Of a stretch of DNA of 15,153 nt, positions 1 to 5,748 are shown piece after piece. The notes under the pieces are model-generated. The model had not been told where the DNA came from, searched no databases, and was given only the letters and a program-made list of their open reading frames with translations. Where the stretch lies: positions 1 to 15,153 of the forward strand of contig DASVFT010000171.1 of the NCBI GenBank assembly GCA_036379935.1, given 5' to 3'. Position numbers and translations under genes: made by a program. Source of the DNA: JAOPZW01 sp036379935 (lineage in GTDB: Bacteria; Actinomycetota; Thermoleophilia; Solirubrobacterales; Solirubrobacteraceae). Positions within the stretch are counted from its first letter, which is position 1. The number at the start of each line of letters is the position of its first letter.

Positions 1-1
1 G

Positions 2-1159
2 CGCGGCGCGAGGCAGCTGCTCTTCGCCAACGCCCCCGCGCGGGCGCTGCGCCGACGCGGCGGCGAGCTGGGTCGGGCCGCGCTGCGCGTGGCGACGGTC
101 CACCCGGGCCGGGTCGTGCTGGTGGCGGCCGTGCTGGCGGCGGCCGGGTGGGGCCTGGAGACGCAGACGCGCGTGGAGTCCGACCTCACCAAGCTCGTGC
201 CCCAGAACGGCGCCATCCGCGACCTCCAGGCGCTGCAGCGCTCGACCGACGTCGGCGGCGAGATCGACGTCGTCGTGTCCGGGCCGCGCGTCGCCGACCC
301 CGCCGTGGTCAAGTGGATGGCGAGCTACCAATCGGCCGTGCTCAAGCGCTTCGGGTACTCGGACAAGCAGGGCTGCGGCAGAGCCGAGCTGTGTCCCGCG
401 TTCTCGCTGCCCGATCTCTTCTCGGGTGCCCGGAGCGCCACGCGAAGCCAGATCGACGGCCTGCTCGACGCCGTGCCGGCCTACTTCTCGCAGGGCGTCA
501 TCACGCGCGACCGCCGCACCGCGACGCTGGCCTTCGGCATCCGGCTCATGCCGCTGGATCGGCAGGGCCAGGTCATCGACGCCATGCGCCGCGGACTGAA
601 GCCGCCGCCGGGCGTGACGGCCGAGCTCGCGGGGCTCCCGGTGCTGGCGGCCGAGGCGAACGCCGCGGTGTCGTCGCCGTGGCGGCGGCTGGGCACGCTC
701 CTCGCCGGCCTGACGGCGGTCGCGCTCGTGCTCCTGGCCGCCTTCCGGGCCTGGCGGCGAGCGCTCGTGCCGCTGCTGCCGATCGCGCTGGCCACCGGTT
801 GGTCGGCGCTCGTGCTCTACGCGCTGCGCATCCCGCTGAACCCCTTGTCCGTGGTCCTCGGCGCCCTCGTCATCGCGATCTCCACCGAGTTCAGCGTGCT
901 GCTGGCCGAGCGCTACCGGTCCGAGCGCGCCCGCGGCCACGCGCCGGCGGTCGCCTTGGAGCGCACCTACCGTTCGACCGGCGCGGCCGTGCTCGCGTCG
1001 GGGACGACGGCGACCGCCGGCTTCGCCGTGCTCGTCGTCTCCGACATCAAGATGCTGCGCGACTTCGGCTTCGTCACCGTCGTCGACCTGACGGTCGCGC
1101 TCCTCGGCGTCATGATCGTGCTGCCCGCGGTGCTCCTGCTGGCCGAGCAGGGGCGGTGA
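2..1159 (+). CDS. MMPL/RND-family transporter, C-terminal half (5' end outside window)
   Basis: The reading frame is open from the left edge, so this is the 3' part of a larger gene; 385 residues are visible. The layout is that of the second half of an MMPL/HAE3-type RND exporter. One membrane segment lies near residues 36-50, followed by a soluble extracytoplasmic loop opening with ESDLTKLVPQNGAIRDLQAL and running to about residue 215. Five closely spaced hydrophobic segments follow, up to the C-terminus. The family is a proton-driven inner-membrane exporter of lipids or other hydrophobic compounds; the substrate cannot be read from the sequence. Its stop codon overlaps or nearly touches the start of the thioredoxin-like gene, so the two are probably translated together. 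An internal start at 89 would not give a complete protein and is not proposed. Confidence 0.85.
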   Translation, partial: RGARQLLFANAPARALRRRGGELGRAALRVATVHPGRVVLVAAVLAAAGWGLETQTRVESDLTKLVPQNGAIRDLQALQRSTDVGGEIDVVVSGPRVADPAVVKWMASYQSAVLKRFGYSDKQGCGRAELCPAFSLPDLFSGARSATRSQIDGLLDAVPAYFSQGVITRDRRTATLAFGIRLMPLDRQGQVIDAMRRGLKPPPGVTAELAGLPVLAAEANAAVSSPWRRLGTLLAGLTAVALVLLAAFRAWRRALVPLLPIALATGWSALVLYALRIPLNPLSVVLGALVIAISTEFSVLLAERYRSERARGHAPAVALERTYRSTGAAVLASGTTATAGFAVLVVSDIKMLRDFGFVTVVDLTVALLGVMIVLPAVLLLAEQGR

Positions 1160-1161
1160 GC

Positions 1162-1812
1162 GTGCGGGCGCCGCATCCGCCGGCCCGCAGCCACTACGGC
1201 TGGTTGCTGGCCATCGCCGTCGCCGTCCTCGTGGTCTACGTCTCGGTCAACACGCTGCGCAGCGACCACATCAGCTCGACGGGCCTCGCCGCGGGCACGC
1301 GGGTGCCGGCCTTCGCCGCGCCGCTCGCCCTGGGGAACGTCGACGGCGACGTGAACGTCGCCGTCAAGCGCGACCAGGGCCCCTACGGCGACCAGCCGGC
1401 GTGCCGCGTGCGCGGCGCCGGGATCCTCAACTCGTGCGCGCTCGCCGAGCGCGGCCCGTTCGTCCTCGCCTTCCTGGCGACGCGTGGCAGGGCATGCACG
1501 CATCACCTCGACCTCCTCGCGCGGGCGCAGGCCCGCCATCCGGACCTCCAGATCGCCGCCGTGGCCATCCGTGGCGATCGCCAGCAGCTGCGCGCGCTCG
1601 TGCGCCGCCACCGGTGGCGCTTCCCGGTGGCCTGGGACCACGACGGCATTCTCGCCAACCTCTTCGGCGTGGCGGTCTGCCCGCTGACGACCTACGCGCT
1701 GCAAGGCGGGGTCGTGCAGGCCACGAGCGTGGGCGAGCTCGACGCCACCGGGCTCGAGCGGCGCCTCGCGCGGCTGGAGCGCGCCGCGCGGGAGAAGGGC
1801 CGGCGGCCGTGA
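1162..1812 (+). CDS. Membrane-anchored thioredoxin-fold (redoxin-like) protein
   Basis: A 216-residue protein with one N-terminal membrane segment (about residues 14-29, LLAIAVAVLVVYVSV) and a domain facing out of the cytoplasm. The domain has a thioredoxin-fold layout: a strand ending FVLAFLATRGRACTHH where the active site sits, and later VAVCPLTTY, which resembles the cis-proline loop. The expected CxxC is CTHH, so only one active-site-like cysteine is present. Two further Cys pairs could form a disulfide. GTG at 1162 is chosen because AGGGG at 1149-1153 is 8 nt upstream. GTG at 1156 is an alternative that overlaps the RND stop as GTGA. Tight coupling suggests a joint role with the transporter, but the role is unknown. 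A redox function is inferred from the fold only. Confidence 0.75.
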   Translation: MRAPHPPARSHYGWLLAIAVAVLVVYVSVNTLRSDHISSTGLAAGTRVPAFAAPLALGNVDGDVNVAVKRDQGPYGDQPACRVRGAGILNSCALAERGPFVLAFLATRGRACTHHLDLLARAQARHPDLQIAAVAIRGDRQQLRALVRRHRWRFPVAWDHDGILANLFGVAVCPLTTYALQGGVVQATSVGELDATGLERRLARLERAAREKGRRP

Positions 1813-1819
1813 GCGCGGG

Positions 1820-1825
1820 TAGCCT
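1820..1825 (+). promoter_or_regulatory. -10 element for the VOC gene (leaderless type)
   Basis: TAGCCT fits the actinobacterial TAnnnT -10 pattern and ends 9 nt before the GTG at 1835. That would place the transcription start at or next to the start codon. No convincing -35 is visible and there is no Shine-Dalgarno sequence in the short gap. Confidence 0.4.
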
Positions 1826-1834
1826 GCTGACATC

Positions 1835-2269
1835 GTGAGCGAGCAACCCCTCGCCCAGCCACGGCGCATGCGCCTGCTCGGGCTTCACCACGTGACCGTG
1901 ATCTGCGCTGATCTGGAGCGCACGACGGCCTTCTATCGCGACGTGCTGGGGCTGGCGCTGGTGCGCGAGAGCGTCAACGACGACGACCCCGATGCGCGCC
2001 ACTTCTGGTTCGGCGACACCCACGCGACGGCGGGCACGCTCCTGTCCTTCATGGAGTACCCGGAGATGGAGCCGGCGAAGGTGGGCGTCGGCTCGGTGCA
2101 CCACGTCGCGCTGTCGGTGGCCTCGCCCGACGAGCTCGACGCCTGGCGCGACTACCTGCGCTCGCGCGAGGTCGACTGCACCGACGTGTTCGAGCGCGGC
2201 GGGCTGCGCTCGATCTATCTGCGCGACCCGGACGGCGTCATCGTCGAGATCGCGGCGGCTACGGGCTGA
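1835..2269 (+). CDS. VOC-superfamily protein (glyoxalase / ring-cleaving dioxygenase-like)
   Basis: A 144-residue protein containing two beta-alpha-beta-beta-beta modules in one chain. The first opens with LLGLHHVTVICADLERTTAF (residues 14-33), the second with SVHHVALSV (near 88), and the chain ends with YLRDPDGVIVEIAA. These are hallmarks of the vicinal-oxygen-chelate fold. Candidate metal ligands are H19, the Glu in FMEYPE, the His of the second HHV and the Glu of VIVEIA. The HHVT...FYRDVLGL start and the GTLLSF.EYP segment resemble LinE/MhqO-type ring-cleaving dioxygenases more than lactoylglutathione lyase, but the substrate is unknown. GTG at 1835 has no Shine-Dalgarno; translation is probably leaderless. 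The gene is convergent with the IHF-like gene and followed by a hairpin. Confidence 0.85.
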   Translation: MSEQPLAQPRRMRLLGLHHVTVICADLERTTAFYRDVLGLALVRESVNDDDPDARHFWFGDTHATAGTLLSFMEYPEMEPAKVGVGSVHHVALSVASPDELDAWRDYLRSREVDCTDVFERGGLRSIYLRDPDGVIVEIAAATG

Positions 2270-2295
2270 CCGCCGGGGGGACGGTCGGTCAGCCC
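2263..2295. terminator. Perfect 10-bp hairpin between convergent genes
   Basis: GGGCTGACCG (2263-2272) and CGGTCAGCCC (2286-2295) are exact reverse complements around a 13-nt loop. The left arm includes the VOC stop codon. There is no T tract on either side. It may still terminate or stabilise both converging transcripts. Confidence 0.5.
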
Positions 2296-2323
2296 GCTGC
2301 CAATGGGGTAGTCCCTCCCCTTG

Positions 2324-2704
2324 TCAGGCCATCCCGGCCAAGAGCGGCGCCAGCCCCTCCGCGCGCTCAGGCGCGGGACGCGACGCTCCACAAGCCCGCA
2401 GCATGGTTGCGAGCGCATGACGTTGGCGATCGGTCATCGAGCCGACCGTCTTGTTCTCTGACATCGGGACGCACTGGAGGAACTTTCGGCACCGTGTGTG
2501 ACCCCAACGACGCTGACTCGTGAGCAGATCGGAGATCGTCATGCTCTCCGCCTGCCACGGCGTGTCGAGGATCACCTCTGCGGCGCTGATCTCCCCAACC
2601 GCCACGCGGCGCTTGAGCTCCGCGCGCGCCAGCCGGACGGCGTTCGCCCGCTGGAGGGCCTGCATGTGCTGCGGCCCAGGGGACATCCTCGCTTCTGCGG
2701 TCAT
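2324..2704 (-). CDS. Actinobacterial integration host factor-like (mIHF family) DNA-binding protein
   Basis: A 126-residue basic protein. After a short N-terminal extension it has a long helix (about 14-46, QALQRANAVRLARAELKRRV) ending VGEISAAEVI. It then has MTISDLLTSQRRWGHTRCRK (55-74), corresponding to the helix-two-turn-helix of mIHF, and KTVGSMTDRQRHAL (85-98), which matches the KTVGGLSERQR-like motif I recall from mIHF paralogues. The family binds DNA without strong sequence preference, shapes the nucleoid and assists phage integration in mycobacteria and Streptomyces. The start is fixed by GGGAGG 4 nt upstream. The C-terminal 20 residues are an Ala/Pro-rich tail beyond the usual ~105-residue family length. 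Codon third positions look less GC-rich than in neighbours, hinting at transfer or a specialised paralogue. Confidence 0.8.
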   Translation of the reverse strand: MTAEARMSPGPQHMQALQRANAVRLARAELKRRVAVGEISAAEVILDTPWQAESMTISDLLTSQRRWGHTRCRKFLQCVPMSENKTVGSMTDRQRHALATMLRACGASRPAPERAEGLAPLLAGMA

Positions 2705-2708
2705 CGAT

Positions 2709-2714
2709 CCTCCC
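2709..2714 (-). promoter_or_regulatory. Shine-Dalgarno of the IHF-like gene
   Basis: On the minus strand GGGAGG lies 4 nt before ATG 2704. It is one of the few strong ribosome-binding sites in the window and decides the start. Confidence 0.65.
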
Positions 2715-2852
2715 TGCTCCCCTCCCTCAAGGGGAACGCTCCTCGGAATGTACGTGCGTGCGCAGCGAGACATGCAGCGGGGCCCTCGTGTGAGGTTCAC
2801 AACCAGCTGGGCCCGACTCTCCCGATGACCTGACGGACCCGGTTTGAAGCCT

Positions 2853-2886
2853 CTTCCCCGCGGCGTCTTGCCGACAGCGCGGGAAG
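2853..2886. repeat. Imperfect inverted repeat over the IHF-like gene promoter
   Basis: CTTCCCCGCG (2853-2862) pairs with CGCGGGAAG (2878-2886), nine base pairs with one bulged C. The right arm overlaps the proposed -10 element, and the expected transcription start falls between the arms. It is a candidate operator, possibly for autoregulation, or a 5'-end hairpin. Confidence 0.4.
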
Positions 2887-2913
2887 CTACGACAACCCCA
2901 ACGGACAGGTCAA
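2884..2913 (-). promoter_or_regulatory. Sigma70-like promoter for the IHF-like gene
   Basis: On the minus strand TTGACC (2913-2908) is followed by an 18-nt spacer and TAGCTT (2889-2884). This is a good match to the actinobacterial TTGACn / TAnnnT pattern, and would give a start near 2877. Confidence 0.5.
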
Positions 2914-2991
2914 CGCGGGTGGGCCGGCAACCTCCGCAAAGAGCACCCTTTTTCTTGGTCTTGGGGACTTGTGAAGAATTGGACAAGCAGA

Positions 2992-3007
2992 ACGCTCGTA
3001 GGAGCGT
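2992..3007 (-). terminator. Hairpin after the SPT-like gene
   Basis: ACGCTC (2992-2997) and GAGCGT (3002-3007) form a perfect 6-bp stem with a 4-nt loop, 6 nt past the stop codon at 3013. On the minus strand it is followed by a mixed T-containing stretch rather than a clean T tract, so termination would be weak. Confidence 0.4.
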
Positions 3008-3012
3008 CCAGC

Positions 3013-4266
3013 TCAGACCGTCTGGGGCGCCGGCAGCGCGCCGTGCTCGACCTCGAAAGATTCCTTCACCAAAGCAAAGGTCTCCAGCGCCTGATCGAGC
3101 GTGGCGGTGTCGTGCGTGGCCATGACGCTGGTGCGCAGCAGCGCGCCGCCGGGCGGCACGGCCGGGTGCAGGGCCGTGTTGACGAACACGCCGGCGTCGT
3201 AGAGGGCCTTCCACAGCAGCCCCGCCTTCCAGTCGTCCTCGACGAGGACGGGGACGATGGGCGTGACGAGCTCGCCGTGGCGCACGACCTTGAAGCCGCG
3301 CTCGACGAGGCCGTCGCTCCAGTAGCGCGCGTTCTCGCGGACGCGCGCCATCAGCTCGCGGCCCTCGTCGCTGCGGATGATGCCCAGCGCCGCCCGCGCG
3401 GCGCCGACCGCGGCGGGCACCGCCGAGGCGGTGAAGAGGAACGCGCGGCTCTGGATGCGCAGGAACTCGATGACGTCGGTCGGCCCCGCCACGAAGCCGC
3501 CGCAGCTGGCCAGCGACTTGGAGAACGTGCCCATCCGCAGGTCGACGCGGTGCTCGACGCCGAGCTCCTCCGCCGTTCCCGCGCCGCGCGCGCCGAGCAC
3601 ACCGGCCGCGTGGGCCTCGTCGACCATGAGGCGCGCGCCGAAGCGCTCGCACAGATCGCAGACGTCCGGGAGCGGCGCGACGTCGCCCTCCATCGAGAAG
3701 ACCCCGTCGACGACCACCAGGACGCCGCCGCCGTCCTGGGCGGCGCGCTCGAGCATGCGCTCGAGCTTGTCGAGGCGGTTGTGGCGGAAGGGGCGGAGCT
3801 TGGCCCGGCTCAGCAGGCAGCCGTCGAGGATCGAGGCGTGGTCGCCGCTGTCGGCCACGACGGTGTCACCGGGGGCGAGGATCGTGCCCAGCGTGCCGAC
3901 GTTGGCCTGATGGCCAGTCGTGAAGACGATGGCGTCCTCGGTCCCCATCCAGTCGGCCAGCTCCTCCTCGAGCTGGAGGTGGAGGGTCAGCGTGCCGTTG
4001 AGCAACCGCGAGCCCGTCAGCCCGGTGCCGTAGCGGTCCAGCGCGTCGCGCGCGCCCTTGATGACGCGGTCGTCGCCCGTGAGCCCCAGGTAGTTGTTGG
4101 ACCCGAGCATGATCCGCGGCGCGCCCTCCATCTCCACCACGGGCCGCGCCGGGCCCTCCACGGTGCGGAAGTAGGGGACGATGTCAGCCTCTCGGGCGGC
4201 GCGCAGGAGCGCGACGCGCTCGTTCTCGCGGGCCTTGGCGAAGACGTCGATGGAGGTCTCGGGCAT
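3013..4266 (-). CDS. Alpha-oxoamine synthase, serine palmitoyltransferase-like (PLP enzyme)
   Basis: A 417-residue, full-length member of the AONS/KBL/SPT/ALAS family. These enzymes condense an amino acid with an acyl-CoA or acyl-ACP, with loss of CO2. Visible marks are NNYLGL (57-62), the His of GDHAS (H143), DGVFSMEGD (187-195), DEAHAAGVLG (216-225), and GTFSKS with the PLP lysine at K250. Near the C-terminus is AVPPGGALLRTSVMATHD. GTFSKS followed by ASCGGF, and the PAVPPG...LRTS.MATH block, resemble bacterial serine palmitoyltransferases. E. coli KBL and BioF have GTLGKA or GTFGKA here. No other biotin or threonine-degradation genes are adjacent. The likely product is 3-ketodihydrosphingosine or a related long-chain base. 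ATG 4266 gives a normal N-terminus but has no evident Shine-Dalgarno. It starts 15 bp from the divergent GNAT gene. Confidence 0.82.
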   Translation of the reverse strand: MPETSIDVFAKARENERVALLRAAREADIVPYFRTVEGPARPVVEMEGAPRIMLGSNNYLGLTGDDRVIKGARDALDRYGTGLTGSRLLNGTLTLHLQLEEELADWMGTEDAIVFTTGHQANVGTLGTILAPGDTVVADSGDHASILDGCLLSRAKLRPFRHNRLDKLERMLERAAQDGGGVLVVVDGVFSMEGDVAPLPDVCDLCERFGARLMVDEAHAAGVLGARGAGTAEELGVEHRVDLRMGTFSKSLASCGGFVAGPTDVIEFLRIQSRAFLFTASAVPAAVGAARAALGIIRSDEGRELMARVRENARYWSDGLVERGFKVVRHGELVTPIVPVLVEDDWKAGLLWKALYDAGVFVNTALHPAVPPGGALLRTSVMATHDTATLDQALETFALVKESFEVEHGALPAPQTV

Positions 4267-4267
4267 A

Positions 4268-4273
4268 TAGGGT
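4268..4273 (+). promoter_or_regulatory. Candidate -10 element for the GNAT gene
   Basis: TAGGGT fits TAnnnT and lies 8 nt before GTG 4282, as for the other leaderless-type starts here. It sits in the 15-bp gap next to the ATG of the divergent SPT-like gene. No -35 is visible. Confidence 0.35.
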
Positions 4274-4281
4274 GCGCCGCC

Positions 4282-5406
4282 GTGTCCGTGGACGTGAGGC
4301 CCGTGTCGGGCCGGAGGGAGCTGCGCGAGTTCATCGAGCTCCCCTACCGACTGCACTCTACCTCGCCGTATTGGTGCCCCCCGCTGCGCCTGGAACGGCG
4401 GATGTTCCTCAGTCGCAGGCAAAACGCGTTCTTCAAGCACGGCGACGCGGAGCTGTTCTGCGCCTGGCGCGAGGGACGCGTGGTCGGGCGCATCAGCGCC
4501 CAGGTCGACCACGCCTACAACGCCTACCACGACTCCGACACGGGGATGTTCGGCTTCCTCGAGCTCGAGGACGACCCCGAGATCGTGCCGGCGCTGCTCG
4601 ACGCGGCCTCCGACTGGCTGCGCGGGCGCGGCTGCGGGCTGGCCCTGGGGCCGATGGACTTCGGCATGAACGACGAGAACGGGGTGCTCGTCGAGGGCCA
4701 CGACCGCGAGCCGATGATCAAGCAGCCCTGGCACCCGCCCTACTACGCGGCGCGCTGCGAGGAGGCGGGGCTCGAGAAGGCGATGGACCTGTGGATGTGG
4801 GAGCTCGACATCTCCGACCGCGAGAAGATGCGGCCGATCCTCTTCGAGCTGGCCGAGCAGGTCGAGCCCAAGCACGGCGTGCGTATCCGCAAGATGACGC
4901 GCCGCTCGCTGCGCCGCGACATGGACCGCTTCGCCGACGTCTACAACAGGGCGTGGGCCAGCAACTGGGGCTTCTCTCCGTACTCCAAGAAGGACCTCGA
5001 CTACTACACCCAGGAGCTGCACCTTGTGTTCGACGCGCCCTGGTTCATGGTCGCCGAGCGTGGCGACGAGACGGTGGCGGTGGCGATCACCGTGCCGGAC
5101 ATCAACCAGGTCCTGCGCAAGATGAACGGCCGGATCTTCCCGTTCGGCTGGTGGCACTACCTGCGGCGCAAGAAGATCATCGACCGCTGCCGGGTCGGCT
5201 TCCTCGGCGTCAAGCCCGAGTACCAGCACACCGGCGTGGCCGCCGCCCTCTACGTCGAGCACTTCGACCTGGCCCAGCGCACCCCGATCAAATGGGGCGA
5301 GATGGGCTGGATCCTCGAGACCAACCGGTCCATGAACCGTGGCATGCAGGCCATGAACGGCCGCAAGGTCAAGACCTACCGGGTCTATCAGCGGGCGCTG
5401 CGATAA
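4282..5406 (+). CDS. GNAT-superfamily N-acyltransferase, possible bacterial ceramide synthase type
   Basis: A 374-residue protein, about twice the size of a simple GNAT acetyltransferase. The N-terminal half (residues 1-170) has LYRLH-like and GPMDFGMNDENGVLVEGHD segments. The C-terminal half has WASNWGFSPYSKKDL (225-239), a conserved strand VGFLGVKPEYQHTGVAAALY (305-324) that carries the Q-x-x-G-x-A acyl-CoA loop, and WILETNRSMNRGM (343-355). This double-length architecture resembles proteins often annotated as hypothetical or dATP pyrophosphohydrolase. As I recall, it includes the Caulobacter bacterial ceramide synthase, a GNAT-like enzyme that N-acylates a long-chain base. The divergent SPT-like neighbour supports that reading. 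GTG 4282 is chosen because the similarity-like region begins at DVRPVSGRRELREF and a -10 element is 8 nt upstream. The specific substrate is inference. Confidence 0.7.
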   Translation: MSVDVRPVSGRRELREFIELPYRLHSTSPYWCPPLRLERRMFLSRRQNAFFKHGDAELFCAWREGRVVGRISAQVDHAYNAYHDSDTGMFGFLELEDDPEIVPALLDAASDWLRGRGCGLALGPMDFGMNDENGVLVEGHDREPMIKQPWHPPYYAARCEEAGLEKAMDLWMWELDISDREKMRPILFELAEQVEPKHGVRIRKMTRRSLRRDMDRFADVYNRAWASNWGFSPYSKKDLDYYTQELHLVFDAPWFMVAERGDETVAVAITVPDINQVLRKMNGRIFPFGWWHYLRRKKIIDRCRVGFLGVKPEYQHTGVAAALYVEHFDLAQRTPIKWGEMGWILETNRSMNRGMQAMNGRKVKTYRVYQRALR

Positions 5407-5425
5407 GCGCGTCGGGTGGCGCGGC

Positions 5426-5431
5426 TATGAT
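5426..5431 (+). promoter_or_regulatory. -10 element TATGAT, leaderless start
   Basis: TATGAT (five of six matches to TATAAT) ends 8 nt before ATG 5440, with no Shine-Dalgarno between. Transcription would start at or beside the start codon. No clear -35. Confidence 0.5.
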
Positions 5432-5439
5432 CGCGCCGC

Positions 5440-5748
5440 ATGGCGGCACACCAGTCCGAGCCTGAGCCTGACGCCTTCGAGGAGGTCGACGCCGTACCGG
5501 TCCTGGCCGAGGAGGCCCCGGCGCCGGTCCCGCAGGTGACCTCGGCCGCGGGCGTCGTGGTGGCCAAGCAGGCGGCCGCCGTGGCGGCGACCTCCTTCGC
5601 CGCCGGCGTGGTGACCGTGGCCGCCGTGCGCGCCGGTCGCGCGGTGCGGGCCAAGCGCAGGGCGCGCCGCCGGGCGCGCCAGCTCGCGCCCGTGCTGGCC
5701 ACCCGCTCGTTCCTCATCGACGTGCACCTGCTCGGCAGTCGCGACTAG
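5440..5748 (+). CDS. Small Ala/Val-rich hypothetical protein
   Basis: A 102-residue protein not recognised as a named family. It has three parts. The first is an acidic, Pro/Glu-rich N-terminus (1-32). The second is a moderately hydrophobic Ala/Val stretch (about 34-64, GVVVAKQAAAVAATSFAAGV) that could be an amphipathic or membrane-associated helix. The third is a very basic segment (66-80, RAVRAKRRARRRARQ) before LVLATRSFLIDVHLLG-like C-terminal residues. The basic tract could bind nucleic acid or anionic lipid, and a positively charged end after a hydrophobic helix suits inner-membrane association. A good -10 element 8 nt upstream supports a real gene. Its TAG stop shares CTAG (5745-5748) with the stop of the convergent LacI gene. 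Confidence 0.65.
   Translation: MAAHQSEPEPDAFEEVDAVPVLAEEAPAPVPQVTSAAGVVVAKQAAAVAATSFAAGVVTVAAVRAGRAVRAKRRARRRARQLAPVLATRSFLIDVHLLGSRD

Larger units (their letters stand above)
2705..3012. other. 308-bp non-coding region between SPT-like and IHF-like genes
   Basis: No convincing gene is seen on either strand. The region holds the proposed promoter of the IHF-like gene, an inverted repeat across it, and a hairpin after the SPT-like gene. There is also a T5 tract at 2949-2953 on the plus strand, preceded by a weak GGGTG/CACCC pairing. The stretch around 2945-2990 is clearly richer in A and T than the rest of the window. If the proposed promoter is right, the IHF-like mRNA has an untranslated leader of about 170 nt. 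Confidence 0.6.

Noticed and set aside
148..1155. Long plus-strand frame running into the thioredoxin-like gene
   Set aside because: It is an Arg/Ala/Gly-rich shadow of the RND gene in another frame; only the part from about 1156 has real protein character.
2841..2852. tRNA T-arm-like GGCTTCAAACC on the minus strand
   Set aside because: The flanks cannot form a T stem and no acceptor or anticodon arms are found.
2921..2935. SAM-riboswitch-like GGCCGGCAACCTCC on the plus strand
   Set aside because: The short match to the CCGGCAACC core lacks the other conserved helices, and no plus-strand gene follows.
2917..2953. Plus-strand terminator-like GGGTG...CACCC followed by TTTTT
   Set aside because: The 5-bp stem with a 22-nt loop is weak and there is no plus-strand gene upstream to terminate. 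Kept only as a remark in the intergenic entry.
2971..4281. Upstream extension of the GNAT gene frame
   Set aside because: It is antisense to the SPT-like gene and of low-complexity composition typical of high-GC shadow frames; the GNAT protein starts at 4282.
4267..5262. Upstream extension of the SPT-like frame on the minus strand
   Set aside because: It mirrors the GNAT gene and is rich in Val/His/Arg without motifs; ATG 4266 gives a normal-length enzyme.
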